From Sporomusa sp. KB1 (GTDB lineage Bacteria; Bacillota; Negativicutes; Sporomusales; Sporomusaceae), in NCBI RefSeq assembly GCF_007830295.1, contig NZ_VLKC01000002.1, positions 3,025,219 through 3,089,218 of the forward strand: DNA of 64,000 nucleotides, read 5' to 3'. This document shows, in pieces, positions 51,816 to 60,917 of the stretch. The notes beneath the pieces were generated by a model. It did not search any database and was not told the origin of the DNA. It saw nothing but the letters and a program-made list of their open reading frames with translations. The translations under genes were made by a program, and so were the position numbers. Position 1 is the first letter of the stretch; the number at the start of each line of letters is the position of its first letter.

Positions 51816-52035
51816 GGCAGGGGAGAGAAAATTACCAATTTTTTCTTCATAGCCTCTAATTGCCTATCAATCTCGTGAAATACTAAGCTATTCTATGAAA
51901 AACATGCTATTTTCATGTTTTAACTGACTACTGAATGCCGTATGCCGCAATGTGATTGTAGAAGCAGCGTTGTAAAATGTAAAACTATGGTATAATTATC
52001 GTAGATTTATTTGTTATAAAAGGGAGATGTTCAAC

Positions 52036-52128
52036 ATGGGAGATAAGAGCCCAAAGAACAAGGAGAAAAAGAAGAAAAAAGCGGAAAAGAAAGCTACTCC
52101 GACAGTCCTATCAGATAAATCCGAATAA
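52036..52128 (+). CDS. Small lysine-rich protein, 30 residues
   Basis: It reads MGDKSPKNKEKKKKKAEKKA then TPTVLSDKSE. The ATG has AAGGGAGATG upstream and a perfect terminator follows. Similar MGDKSPK-type mini-proteins occur across Firmicutes without known function. The high charge suggests nucleic-acid or ribosome association (inference). Confidence 0.7.
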   Translation: MGDKSPKNKEKKKKKAEKKATPTVLSDKSE

Positions 52129-52137
52129 GGTTTATTA

Positions 52138-52167
52138 AACGCAGCCACTAAATGGCTGCGTTTTTTC
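52138..52167 (+). terminator. Terminator after the small Lys-rich protein
   Basis: AACGCAGCCA/TGGCTGCGTT around CTAAA, then T6. Confidence 0.92.
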
Positions 52168-52331
52168 CCTACCATATTTTTTAAAAAACAGGACTTATCT
52201 GCTATTACAGAATAGACAGATAGTTAAAGTATTAGCGTAATGCTGATACTTTTTTTGTGCATACTAATCTATAACCTGCATACGGAAATGGGATAATTTA
52301 ATAAAAGAGGTGATGCAAGCTGATATACCCG

Positions 52332-52652
52332 ATGCGAATATTTAGCCGCTTTAGTTGGAAAAAAATCATGGCCTCGACATTTAGTTCTAAGCTGTATATC
52401 ATAAGAAGAATTATATGGGCGCTAATTAAAATACCTGTAATTTTACTGCCATTAATCGGTATTGTTTTCTTTTGCCACAGAATGGCGGCGGTATTCTCAA
52501 AAGCCATTCTGAGAGTAGGGATAATAATAAAGCATATAGCTGATAGAGATATTGTGCTCCGAATGATATGGGCAGGCTTAACAACTAAGCCACGGTGTAA
52601 AAAGCCAGAGATATATACAGCAGATATACGCAAATTACGGTCGCCCAAATAG
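52332..52652 (+). CDS. Hypothetical small basic membrane protein
   Basis: 106 residues from ATG (or possibly CTG at 52320, closer to GAGGTG at 52308). One clear membrane span (IWALIKIPVILLPLIGIVFFC) lies between basic segments. An antisense frame of similar length also exists, so the coding strand is not secure. The plus strand is preferred because of the RBS. Family not recognised. Confidence 0.4.
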   Translation: MRIFSRFSWKKIMASTFSSKLYIIRRIIWALIKIPVILLPLIGIVFFCHRMAAVFSKAILRVGIIIKHIADRDIVLRMIWAGLTTKPRCKKPEIYTADIRKLRSPK

Positions 52653-52665
52653 GATGTTTAAACCT

Positions 52666-52745
52666 GCAAGGACCATGTATGGTGGAGTAAGCTCTCCACC
52701 TGAATCCCCAATGTTTCAGCTATGCTGAAACGAGTTCACTTGGTT
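52666..52745 (-). repeat. Dispersed repeat R4
   Basis: On the minus strand it reads AGTGAACTCGTTTCAGCATAG then CTGAAACATTGG, matching R1 (6552) over about 33 bp with two differences, then diverges to TTCAGGTGGAG. Confidence 0.55.
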
Positions 52746-52885
52746 TACGATTACTTGCCGCTAGTGTTTTTGTTTCCTCCTGGTGTGTCCCTGCCGGGGC
52801 GGGATTTTCTTTTTGAATTATAAGCATTTTTGAGGATAACCGAAATAGCTTATAATAACAGCAATTATAGGCAAGGAGGGACAAT

Positions 52886-53932
52886 ATGGGAAATCCGCAG
52901 ATTGTGTCTGTAGCGACAGCGATACCGCCTTATACTTTGCGGCAAGAGGAGATAAAGGAGTTTGTTGCAACATTATTCCAAACAAAAATGGCCCATCTTG
53001 AAAGACTGTTACCAGTCTTTGAAAATGGGCTGATTAAAGTAAGGCACTTGTCACGACCACTTGCGTGGTACCAGGAGGGGCATTCTTTTGCCGAAGCTAA
53101 CAAAACCTATGAAGAGACGGCCCTTACCTTGGCTGAGGAGGCAGCTGCAAAGGCTATCAAGCAAGCGGGTATCCGATCAGACGAAATCGGTATGGTCATT
53201 TACATATCTTCTACCGGCATTGCCACGCCTACCGTGGATGCTAAAATCATTCAGCGCTTAGGTTTGTCACCGCATACCGCCCGGGTACCGATTTGGGGAT
53301 TGGGCTGTGCCGGGGGCGTTGTTGGCCTTGCACGCGCGTCAGAGCTAGCGCAAGTGTTACATGGAAAAGCAGTTCTACTTATCGCTGTAGAGCTTTGCAG
53401 TCTCACTTTTCAGCGAAATGACTACTCGAAAGCCAATCTTGTTGGTACCAGTCTGTTTGGCGATGGCGCAGCCGCAGCTCTCATCGCTGTTGATGGTGGC
53501 GGGCCAGCCATATGTGACAGCTATAGCACGTTATTCCCTGCTACGGAAGATATAATGGGTTGGGATGTTGCCGAAAGCGGACTGAAGGTCCGCTTTTCGC
53601 GAGATATCCCAAGCATTATTAGAAAGAATTTGCCTGCACTTACAGGTGAGGCCTATGACAAGTGGGACGTTGATAGTAATTCTGTTCAGCATTTTGTTGT
53701 GCACCCAGGGGGTGCAAAGGTACTTGAAGCTTATGCCGACAGTCTGAAGCTGTCTGATGATAAGCTGGATCACGCCTACCGCGTCCTGGCATCCTATGGC
53801 AATATGTCGAGTGCTACAGTATTGTTTGTCCTGAATAGCTTTTTGGCAAGCACTCCACCGAGCAAAGAATATGGACTTATGCTAGCCTTAGGACCAGGTT
53901 TTAGTGCCGAACAGGTACTATTTAAATGGTAG
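52886..53932 (+). CDS. bpsA: Type III polyketide synthase (BpsA-like)
   Basis: 348 residues. Chalcone-synthase fold with the catalytic triad Cys in WGLGCAGGVVGLARA (near 140), His in HFVVHPGGAKV and Asn in ASYGNMSSATVLF. NLVGTSLFGDGAAAALI is also conserved. It condenses a fatty acyl-CoA with malonyl-CoA to alkylpyrones or alkylresorcinols. The next gene overlaps by 7 bp and encodes an ICMT-type methyltransferase, exactly the Bacillus bpsA-bpsB (ypbQ) pair, so methylated alkylpyrones are the likely product. RBS AAGGAGGG. Confidence 0.93.
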   Translation: MGNPQIVSVATAIPPYTLRQEEIKEFVATLFQTKMAHLERLLPVFENGLIKVRHLSRPLAWYQEGHSFAEANKTYEETALTLAEEAAAKAIKQAGIRSDEIGMVIYISSTGIATPTVDAKIIQRLGLSPHTARVPIWGLGCAGGVVGLARASELAQVLHGKAVLLIAVELCSLTFQRNDYSKANLVGTSLFGDGAAAALIAVDGGGPAICDSYSTLFPATEDIMGWDVAESGLKVRFSRDIPSIIRKNLPALTGEAYDKWDVDSNSVQHFVVHPGGAKVLEAYADSLKLSDDKLDHAYRVLASYGNMSSATVLFVLNSFLASTPPSKEYGLMLALGPGFSAEQVLFKW

Positions 53933-54447
53933 CTGGGATGATTGCCGGTTTGGCAAGTATAATTATTATCCAACGGCTAACAGAACTGCTGCTAGCTAAT
54001 CGCAATCAGGTATGGATACTAAAGAAAGGAGGCAGTGAACACGGCGCCGGCCATTATCCGCTATTTTTCCTGTTACACACTGTCTGGCTGGTTTGTTGGG
54101 TGATTGAGGGCTATTTTACTAATAGCTTAGGTTTCTTTTGGCCGGTATGGCTAAGTTTATTCCTATTTGCACAGGTAATAAGATATTGGTGTATAATCAG
54201 CCTGGGACGTTATTGGAATACACGCATTTTGGTAATTCCCGGCGACTTGGCAGTGCGACGGGGACCTTACCGGTTCGTAAAACATCCCAATTATCTGGCA
54301 GTCGCGCTTGAGCTGGCAGTAGTACCGCTTATCTTTGGTGCAGTGGTTACTGCTGTAGTTGCTACAGCTGCTAATGCTACCCTGCTGCTATTAGTCAGAA
54401 TTCCGGTAGAGGAACAAGCTCTTGATTTACGGAATCACGATATTTAA
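53926..54447 (+). CDS. bpsB: Isoprenylcysteine carboxyl methyltransferase-family protein (BpsB-like)
   Basis: 173 residues with four to five membrane spans. The C-terminal RGPYRFVKHPNYLAVALELAVVPL is the SAM-binding HPNY signature of the ICMT family, and W.TRILVIPGD precedes it. In the bps system it O-methylates the polyketide product. Translation overlaps the PKS gene (ATGGTAG), implying coupling. Its 3' end overlaps the convergent sigma-54 activator gene by 21 bp. Confidence 0.9.
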   Translation: MVAGMIAGLASIIIIQRLTELLLANRNQVWILKKGGSEHGAGHYPLFFLLHTVWLVCWVIEGYFTNSLGFFWPVWLSLFLFAQVIRYWCIISLGRYWNTRILVIPGDLAVRRGPYRFVKHPNYLAVALELAVVPLIFGAVVTAVVATAANATLLLLVRIPVEEQALDLRNHDI

Positions 54448-56130
54448 TTTGCCCATTTTGCGATACAGTGTAGTGCGGCCTATACCTAGTTTTCGGGCAG
54501 CAGCAGCGATATTACCGTCAACATCTTCTAATGCCTGAATAATCAGTTTCTTTTCGAGATTGGCAGATTGCTGTGATATTTGATTCTCAAGACTAGTGCT
54601 TGAGCTTTGACAGTTAGTTGTGTATTCAATAGGCAGGTCTGCGACGGTTAATGTGGATGTGCCTGTCGATAAAGCGATCATATTCTCAATACAGTTTTCT
54701 AATTGCCGTACATTACCTGGCCATTGATAGTTGACTAAATGGTGAAATAACTCTGGACTGATATTCATACTCGGGAAGCCAAATTTTTTACAGAGCTTTT
54801 CAACAAAATAGGGTGCCAGATCCCCAATATCCTCAATTCGTTCTCTAAGTGGAGGAATTTCTATTGAAATGACTTTCAGACGATAATATAGATCTAAACG
54901 GAATTTTCCTTGCTGCACCATCTGGCACAGGTCTTGATTAGTTGCGGCAATAACACGGGCATTCATTATGTGACACTTATTATCACCAATCCGGTAAAAC
55001 TCTTTTTGTTGCAGCACCCGTAACAACGAAGCCTGAACGTGAAAGGGCATATCGCCAATTTCATCTAAGAATATCGTTCCCGAACCTGCTAGCTCAAATT
55101 TCCCCGCTTGTCCACCCCGCCTGGCCCCTGTAAATGCGCCGTCAGTGTAGCCGAAAAGTTCACTTTCTACAAGGTTATGGGGAATTGCTGCACAATTTAA
55201 TGTTACAAACGGCTTTTCTTTGCGTGTACTGGAGTTATGGATAGTTCTAGCGATAATTTCCTTGCCAGTGCCGCTTTCACCTTGGATGAGAACGGTTGAG
55301 TCTGTCCGGGTTGCGCGCATTGCGATATCAAGGATAGAATGAGTTTTTGGACTGCGGCCACGCCATTGATTTTCGCATTCTACTGTGTGATTAAATGAAA
55401 TCGGTACAAAGAATTTTTGCTGTTCTGTCCTTGAGTCGCCTTTATCAGCAGGTACTACGCTGTGCAGCAAGGTTTTACCTAAAGCATCCAGATCTCTTTT
55501 GGAAAGATTAAAGCTTGCTTTCATTTCAGCGATTGCGAGGCTTTGTGCAATCATAGTTGCGCCAATGGTGGTTATCTCCATTACATGGTTATGCTTAGCA
55601 CCGGCCTCACCGGAAATATTAAGTACTCCGATTAAGGTTCCGTCACTGGCGCTAATCGGAGAAGCCCAACAATCTAAGAAGCTAACAGGCAGCGAATAGT
55701 GTGTCCAACCAGGAATAACTAAAGGAATTTGCTCAATAAGTACGGTACCTATCCCATTTGTACCCTTTAAATTTTCCCGCCAGTTAACACCGGGGGTTAA
55801 AAAAATTTTTTCGGTTTTGTTGACAAATGAGGGATCGCCAAGGGTTTCCAGGATATATCCTTCATTGTTGCTGAGCAGGATTTGGTATTTACCTCTACGC
55901 AATAAACTGAATATATGTTGCAGGATTGGTTTAGCGGTACGAATTAGTTGTTCCGATCTGTCTAATAATTCGTTCAGTCTGTACGATTGTAAAATATCAT
56001 CTTGAAAAAGCTGTTCATGATTAACATTTAATCCCCGGCATCTTTTCCAGGATTGGAAGATGGGCGGCGGGACTTTATTTATTACTCTGGTATCATTCCC
56101 ACGAATAAAACTTTTTAATAGACTAGCCAT
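54427..56130 (-). CDS. Sigma-54-dependent activator (AcoR-like)
   Basis: 567 residues from the ATG at 56130 (RBS GGAGGTGGA). N-terminal GAF sensory domain (about 60-190: SWKRCRGLNVNHEQLFQDD, NGIGTVLIEQIPLVIPG..). AAA+ domain (from about 265): Walker A GESGTGKE, the GAFTGA loop contacting sigma-54, LDEIGD, and an R-finger region. C-terminal Fis-type helix-turn-helix (NIAAAARKLGIGRTTLYRKM). It is divergent from an iron alcohol dehydrogenase that has a -24/-12 promoter, which it very probably activates. The effector is unknown. Confidence 0.94.
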   Translation of the reverse strand: MASLLKSFIRGNDTRVINKVPPPIFQSWKRCRGLNVNHEQLFQDDILQSYRLNELLDRSEQLIRTAKPILQHIFSLLRRGKYQILLSNNEGYILETLGDPSFVNKTEKIFLTPGVNWRENLKGTNGIGTVLIEQIPLVIPGWTHYSLPVSFLDCWASPISASDGTLIGVLNISGEAGAKHNHVMEITTIGATMIAQSLAIAEMKASFNLSKRDLDALGKTLLHSVVPADKGDSRTEQQKFFVPISFNHTVECENQWRGRSPKTHSILDIAMRATRTDSTVLIQGESGTGKEIIARTIHNSSTRKEKPFVTLNCAAIPHNLVESELFGYTDGAFTGARRGGQAGKFELAGSGTIFLDEIGDMPFHVQASLLRVLQQKEFYRIGDNKCHIMNARVIAATNQDLCQMVQQGKFRLDLYYRLKVISIEIPPLRERIEDIGDLAPYFVEKLCKKFGFPSMNISPELFHHLVNYQWPGNVRQLENCIENMIALSTGTSTLTVADLPIEYTTNCQSSSTSLENQISQQSANLEKKLIIQALEDVDGNIAAAARKLGIGRTTLYRKMGKLNIVIP

Positions 56131-56149
56131 ATTCCACCTCCAGCAACTA

Positions 56150-56191
56150 ATACACGATAGTGTATCATTTATAAAACACACGTCCGCGGAC
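56150..56191. promoter_or_regulatory. Probable activator-binding palindromes (enhancer)
   Basis: ATACAC-GATA-GTGTAT (56150-56165) and GTCCGCGGAC (56182-56191) are perfect palindromes 115-160 bp upstream of the sigma-54 promoter, the expected position for enhancer sites of the divergent regulator. Confidence 0.45.
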
Positions 56192-56307
56192 ACTGTTCTT
56201 ACATTGATACATATTTTCCACATATTTCATAATTACCCTCCTTTTCGAACTATGAAATTTAGTGGATAAATTACTCTTTTACATTGTAATCGCCGGTAAT
56301 CTGATGT

Positions 56308-56324
56308 TGGCATGATGCTTGCAA
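56308..56324 (+). promoter_or_regulatory. Sigma-54 (-24/-12) promoter
   Basis: TGGCAT-N5-TTGCAA matches the consensus TGGCAC-N5-TTGCA with correct GG to GC spacing. It lies 56 bp before the dehydrogenase start, opposite a sigma-54 activator. Confidence 0.9.
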
Positions 56325-56379
56325 TATAATATGGTCATAAGATAAAAAATGGGCCTTGCCCTAAGGAGGATTTATTATT

Positions 56380-57546
56380 ATGGCTATTGGTGAGCAAGTC
56401 TACGGGTATTTTATTCCTACTGTAAGTCTAATGGGAGTAGGGGCACACAAACAAACTCCAGCACAAGTGAAAGCTCTTGGTGGTTCGAATGTTTTCCTGG
56501 TTACTGATGCTTTCCTAGGCCGTCCCGGTGGGATGGCCGACGATATTAAGGCCATGCTGGAAGCAGAAGGAATCAAGGTTAGCATTTTTGCAGGAGCAGA
56601 GCCAAATCCAACTGACAAAAACGTTGAAGACGGTTTAAAAAGCTACCAGGCAAGCGGCGCTGATACTATTGTAACCTTGGGCGGCGGCAGTGCTCATGAC
56701 TGTGGCAAGGGAATTGGCTTATTGGCTACCAACGGCGGAAACATTCGGGACTTTGAAGGTCTTGATAAGTCTAAGAAGCCGATGCCGCCGTTTATTGCCA
56801 TAAACACTACAGCCGGTACGGCATCTGAGATGACCCGGTTTGCTGTTATTACCAATACTTCTAACCATGTAAAAATGGCTATTGCTGACTGGCATACTAC
56901 TCCTAATGTTGCAATTAATGATCCGTTACTGATGGTTGGTATGCCGCCTGCTCTTACTGCTGCTACCGGCATGGATGCATTAACTCATGCTGTGGAAGCA
57001 TATGTTTCTGTTGCTGCTACACCGGTAACTGATTCAGCGGCCCTAATGGCTATCAAACTTATTGCTACTAATTTACGCAATGCAGTTGCCAATGGTCAGA
57101 ATATGGAAGCACGTGACAAAATGGCTTATGCCGAATATTTAGGTGGAATGGCATTTAATAACGCCGGTTTGGGCTTTGTTCATGCAATGGCTCATCAACT
57201 AGGCGGCTTATACAATCTGCCGCATGGCGTGTGCAACGCTATTTTGCTGCCGCATGTTGAAAAGTTTAATATCATTGCCTGCCCAGAACGTTTTGGTGAT
57301 GTTGCCATAGCAATGGGTGAAAATATACAAGGTCTGTCTGTTCGTGACGCTGCTGATAAAGCGATAGCCGCTATCCAGAAATTATCCGCTGATGTTGGTA
57401 TCCCTTCCGGCCTTGCGGAATTAAAGGCTAACGAAAAAGATTTCGAGGTTATGGCCGGAAACGCATTAAAAGATATTTGCAGCCTATTTAATCCACGTAC
57501 GGCTACTCTTGATGATATAATTGGTATCTATAAGGCCGCGATGTAA
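56380..57546 (+). CDS. Iron-containing alcohol dehydrogenase (group III)
   Basis: 388 residues. NAD-binding GGGSAHDCGKGIGLL, TTAGTASEMTRFAVI, and Fe ligands in MDALTHAVEAY (Asp, His) and GFVHAMAHQLGGLYNLPHGVCNA (two His). Related enzymes are ethanol/1,3-propanediol/butanol dehydrogenases (FucO/DhaT/AdhB group). The physiological substrate is unclear. Transcription from a sigma-54 promoter indicates substrate-induced expression. RBS AAGGAGG. Confidence 0.94.
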   Translation: MAIGEQVYGYFIPTVSLMGVGAHKQTPAQVKALGGSNVFLVTDAFLGRPGGMADDIKAMLEAEGIKVSIFAGAEPNPTDKNVEDGLKSYQASGADTIVTLGGGSAHDCGKGIGLLATNGGNIRDFEGLDKSKKPMPPFIAINTTAGTASEMTRFAVITNTSNHVKMAIADWHTTPNVAINDPLLMVGMPPALTAATGMDALTHAVEAYVSVAATPVTDSAALMAIKLIATNLRNAVANGQNMEARDKMAYAEYLGGMAFNNAGLGFVHAMAHQLGGLYNLPHGVCNAILLPHVEKFNIIACPERFGDVAIAMGENIQGLSVRDAADKAIAAIQKLSADVGIPSGLAELKANEKDFEVMAGNALKDICSLFNPRTATLDDIIGIYKAAM

Positions 57547-57570
57547 TCGTTGCATGATGTAACTTAAAAT

Positions 57571-57620
57571 ATACCCTATAGGTTAGAATGCCAGATAAAT
57601 CTAACCTATAGGGTATTTCT
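57571..57620 (+). terminator. Terminator after the alcohol dehydrogenase
   Basis: ATACCCTATAGGTTAG pairs perfectly with CTAACCTATAGGGTAT, then TTCT. Confidence 0.85.
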
Positions 57621-57794
57621 ATGGAGATAAGGTTTGCATGGTAAGAATAAGGGCTCGAAAGACTTACCGGCATCATCATTTTAAAATCATAACTGCCGGG
57701 AAATATCGTTTCCGCAAGTATATATACAGCTTGACATTTATTCCTATGTGTTGCTACAATTACCTTAAATAATGATAGGGTAAGGGAAGGTTGA

Positions 57795-58652
57795 GTGAGG
57801 ATGAAAAGTTACAAAACGATGCTAAGGATTGTGCTCTGCTTAGCAATATTTGCATTTGGCGCGATGCTGACAGGATGCTCTGGCGACCAAAAAGCAGCAG
57901 AGAAAAAGGTATTTAGGGTTGGTATGGAATGTGGATATGCTCCTTTTAACTGGACCCAGACTACTCCTGATAACGGAGCGGTGAAAATTAAAGACAGTCA
58001 GGAATATGCTATGGGCTATGATGTGATGATTGCTAAAAAGATTGCTGAATCTATGGGCTATGAACTGGAAATCCATAAGATTGAATGGGATGGTTTAGCT
58101 CCCGCTGTAAATGCCGGTAAGATTGATGCAGCTATTGCCGGAATGAGTATTACCAGTAAGCGTAAAGAAACAGTTGATTTTTCTTCTGTTTATTATAACG
58201 CCGATATTGTTGCGCTTACCAAGAAAGACAGTCCTTTTGCTGCCGCTAAGAATGTGGATGGCCTCAAAGGCGCTGTTGCTACATCACAACTCAATACCGT
58301 TTGGTATGATTTGCTAAAACAAATTCCTGATGTAAAAATTCAACCTGCTATTGATAATGTTCCCGGCATGATTGTTGCACTGACTTCTGGCAAGGTAGAG
58401 GTTTTGGCTACCGATAAGCCAACTGCTATGGCTGCTGTCTTTTCGAATCCAGAATTAGTGATGTTGGATTTCAAGGATGGACAAGGCTTTAAGGTCGAGC
58501 GGGAAGAAATTGAAATGGGTATTGCAGTCGCGAAAGGAAAAAGTAACGAGCTATTGACGAAAATTAACAAAGCATTGTCTGCAATGACAGAAGAGGATCG
58601 CAATAAATTGATGGAAGAGGCCATTAAGAAGCAACCGTTAGCAAAACAATAA
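57795..58652 (+). CDS. Amino-acid ABC transporter substrate-binding lipoprotein
   Basis: 285 residues if started at GTG 57795, or 283 from the ATG at 57801. Lipobox MLTGC. Type II binding fold: FRVGMECGYAPFNW, YAMGYDVMIAKKIAESMGYEL, INEWDGLAPAVNAGKIDAAIAGMSITSKRKETVDFS. It belongs to the polar amino acid family (glutamine/cystine/lysine). The first gene of a complete three-gene importer. Confidence 0.93.
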   Translation: MRMKSYKTMLRIVLCLAIFAFGAMLTGCSGDQKAAEKKVFRVGMECGYAPFNWTQTTPDNGAVKIKDSQEYAMGYDVMIAKKIAESMGYELEIHKIEWDGLAPAVNAGKIDAAIAGMSITSKRKETVDFSSVYYNADIVALTKKDSPFAAAKNVDGLKGAVATSQLNTVWYDLLKQIPDVKIQPAIDNVPGMIVALTSGKVEVLATDKPTAMAAVFSNPELVMLDFKDGQGFKVEREEIEMGIAVAKGKSNELLTKINKALSAMTEEDRNKLMEEAIKKQPLAKQ

Positions 58653-58716
58653 GCAGTATTAATGGGATGGCATTCGCCATCCCTGAAATTTATTATCAAT
58701 CAAGGTGGAAAGAAAT

Positions 58717-59511
58717 ATGACAAGTGATATGCCGGTAACTTTTTTTGGTTGGGTTTATTTTCTTCTGCAGCAATATGGTGTACTCTTTGTAAAAGGAGCT
58801 TTAGTTACACTGCTATTGGCTGTCAGTGGTACTATAGTTGGTTGTGTAATTGGTTTATTCGTAGGTATTTTACAAACTATCCCGATTAATCCTAAAGATG
58901 GGCTTGTTAAACGGGGATTCTATCAATGTATTAGAGCCATCTTAGCAGCATATGTTGAGTTGTTTCGCGGTACACCCATGATTGTACAGGCGATGGTTGT
59001 ATACTATGGTTCGATGCAGGTTTATAATATCGATATGTCACCGCTGTTAGCAGGTTTTATTGTCGTTTCCGTAAACACAGGTGCCTATATGGCTGAGACT
59101 GTCCGTGGCGGCATTATTTCTATTGATGTCGGTCAAAAAGAGGCTGCAAAAGCGATTGGCATGAATCATTTTCAGATTATGTCCTGTGTTATTTTACCGC
59201 AAGCTTTACGTAATATTATGCCGCAAATTGGTAACAATCTGATTATTAATATCAAGGATACCTCGGTACTCAATGTTATTTCCGTAACCGAGTTATACTT
59301 CTTATCTAAGTCAGCCGCTGGTGCTTATTATCGATATTTTGAGGTTTTCTTTATTACTTGTGCAATTTATTTTATTATGACCTTTGCGGTTTCACGCTTT
59401 CTATTATGGATAGAAAAGAGAATGGACGGGCCTGATAACTATTCATTAGTTGCGCATGACCTGCTAGCTGATCCGTGTGGACCGTTTACTCCAAAGAAAG
59501 GCGAGAATTAG
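58717..59511 (+). CDS. Amino-acid ABC transporter permease
   Basis: 264 residues from the ATG at 58717 (AAGGTGG upstream). HisM/GlnP-type: [44 protein letters not shown], and the EAA loop [33 protein letters not shown]. Homodimer expected, since a single permease gene is present. It follows the binding-protein gene by 64 bp and is 4 bp ahead of the ATPase start. Confidence 0.93.
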   Translation: MTSDMPVTFFGWVYFLLQQYGVLFVKGALVTLLLAVSGTIVGCVIGLFVGILQTIPINPKDGLVKRGFYQCIRAILAAYVELFRGTPMIVQAMVVYYGSMQVYNIDMSPLLAGFIVVSVNTGAYMAETVRGGIISIDVGQKEAAKAIGMNHFQIMSCVILPQALRNIMPQIGNNLIINIKDTSVLNVISVTELYFLSKSAAGAYYRYFEVFFITCAIYFIMTFAVSRFLLWIEKRMDGPDNYSLVAHDLLADPCGPFTPKKGEN

Positions 59512-59515
59512 TAGT

Positions 59516-60289
59516 ATGGATAATAAAGTGTTGGCAATAGAACCACAGCAGATACTGAAAATTAAGAATTTGGTTAAATTTTTTGGTAAGCGTGAAATTA
59601 TTAAAGATATCAGTTTCGATGTTTTTCAAGGTGATGTTATTTGTATTATTGGCGCGTCAGGTTCTGGCAAATCCACTATGCTTCGTTGCATCAATATGCT
59701 GGAAATGCCAACTTCAGGCGAAATTATTCACGATGCACGAAATATAGTGGAAGAACAGGATAATTTGACGCTGTACCGGACCAAAGTCGGCATGGTATTT
59801 CAGCAGTTTAATTTGTTTAATAATATGTCTGTGCTTGAGAACTGTATGGTAGGATTAGTAAAGGTGTTAAAACAGGATAAGGCAACAGCCAGGCAAACCG
59901 CGATCCACTTTTTAGAGAAAGTTGGCATGGCACAATATATCAATGCCAAGCCGCATCAGTTGTCAGGCGGACAAAAACAAAGGGTAGCGATTGCCCGCGC
60001 GCTTGCTATTCAGCCACAAGTCTTGCTAATGGACGAACCGACTTCGGCGCTGGATACGCAAATGGTTGGTGAAGTATTAGCCGTTATGCGTGAGCTGGCG
60101 AAGGAAGGTTTAACCATGCTGATCGTCACCCACGAAATTGCCTTTGCACGCGAAGTTGCCTCCCGAATCATTTATGTCGAAGATGGTGTCATTGTCGAGG
60201 ATGATACACCAGATGTTATTTTTAATCATCCCAAAGATGCGCGGACGAAAGCTTTTCTTTCACGTGTTACTAATGGATTTGCCCAATAA
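59516..60289 (+). CDS. Amino-acid ABC transporter ATP-binding protein
   Basis: 257 residues from the ATG at 59516 (AAAGGCGAG). GlnQ/HisP class: Walker [15 protein letters not shown]-loop [11 protein letters not shown], signature [15 protein letters not shown] and Walker [12 protein letters not shown]. The completing subunit of the polar amino acid importer. Terminator at 60295. Confidence 0.94.
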   Translation: MDNKVLAIEPQQILKIKNLVKFFGKREIIKDISFDVFQGDVICIIGASGSGKSTMLRCINMLEMPTSGEIIHDARNIVEEQDNLTLYRTKVGMVFQQFNLFNNMSVLENCMVGLVKVLKQDKATARQTAIHFLEKVGMAQYINAKPHQLSGGQKQRVAIARALAIQPQVLLMDEPTSALDTQMVGEVLAVMRELAKEGLTMLIVTHEIAFAREVASRIIYVEDGVIVEDDTPDVIFNHPKDARTKAFLSRVTNGFAQ

Positions 60290-60294
60290 GAGTA

Positions 60295-60340
60295 AAAGAC
60301 CTCATAGGCAGCATCTCTGCCATAGGGGTCTTTTTTTACT
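60295..60340 (+). terminator. Terminator after the amino-acid ABC operon
   Basis: AAAGACCTCATAGGCAG pairs with CTGCCATAGGGGTCTTT, then T tract. Confidence 0.85.
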
Positions 60341-60346
60341 CTGACA

Positions 60347-60381
60347 TTGACAGAATAATATTTGTATGATACAAATATTAT
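60347..60381 (+). promoter_or_regulatory. MarR gene promoter with 27-bp perfect palindrome
   Basis: TTGACA (60347-60352), 17-nt spacer, TACAAA (60370-60375). The spacer and -10 are covered by ATAATATTTGTAT-g-ATACAAATATTAT (60355-60381), an exact palindrome. It is a likely autoregulatory operator. Confidence 0.75.
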
Positions 60382-60404
60382 CAAGGCGATGGGAGTGAGA
60401 AAAT

Positions 60405-60863
60405 ATAGTTAGTGAAGAAGAAAAATATAATAGATGTCTAGAAGATATTGGTGTATTACTACAAAAAGCAGTGCGGACATTCCAAATTTTAGAAAAGAAA
60501 CAAATTAGAATGCATGGTTTTACCAGTTCGCAATGCTATATATTGCTGGAAATATATAAACATCAAACGCTTTCTATTAATGAAATTAGTGAAAAAATGC
60601 GCCTTGAAATTAGCACTATAACTAGAATTATGAATAATTTAGTTCGGGATGAGTTTATTCTTCGCAAAAGATCTGCATATGATAAAAGGGTTGTAGAAGC
60701 TATTCTTACGGAGAAAGGTAAAGCAATTGCTCAACAATTACAGAAAAGTATTGCCAATTATTATAAGGACGTCATAGCAAACTTGCCGCGTGGTCATGTT
60801 CGCGAAGTCATGAGTGCAGTAGAATTGCTTGTAAATGCTTTAGAAAAAGCTCAAAAAAGCTAA
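60405..60863 (+). CDS. MarR-family regulator, apparent AUA start
   Basis: 152 residues if translation starts at ATA (60405), 9 nt after GGGAG. The N-terminal helix (VSEEEKYNRCLEDIGVLLQKAVRTFQ) is in frame, but no ATG, GTG or TTG precedes the GTG at 60471, which would remove helix 1. The winged helix LTSSQCYILLEIYKHQTLSINEISEKMRLEISTITRIMNNLVRDEFILRKRSAYDKRVVEAILTEKGK-like pattern is typical. It lies 54 bp upstream of dapL and may regulate it. Confidence 0.8.
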   Translation: MVSEEEKYNRCLEDIGVLLQKAVRTFQILEKKQIRMHGFTSSQCYILLEIYKHQTLSINEISEKMRLEISTITRIMNNLVRDEFILRKRSAYDKRVVEAILTEKGKAIAQQLQKSIANYYKDVIANLPRGHVREVMSAVELLVNALEKAQKS

Positions 60864-60917
60864 GACTTTTGTTGGGCTGAATATTTACATAGTGAATAAA
60901 AAGAGAAGGGGATCAGT

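Noticed and set aside
52298..52648. 116-codon minus-strand frame
   Set aside because: Antisense to the more plausible plus-strand frame, which has a GAGGTG site upstream.
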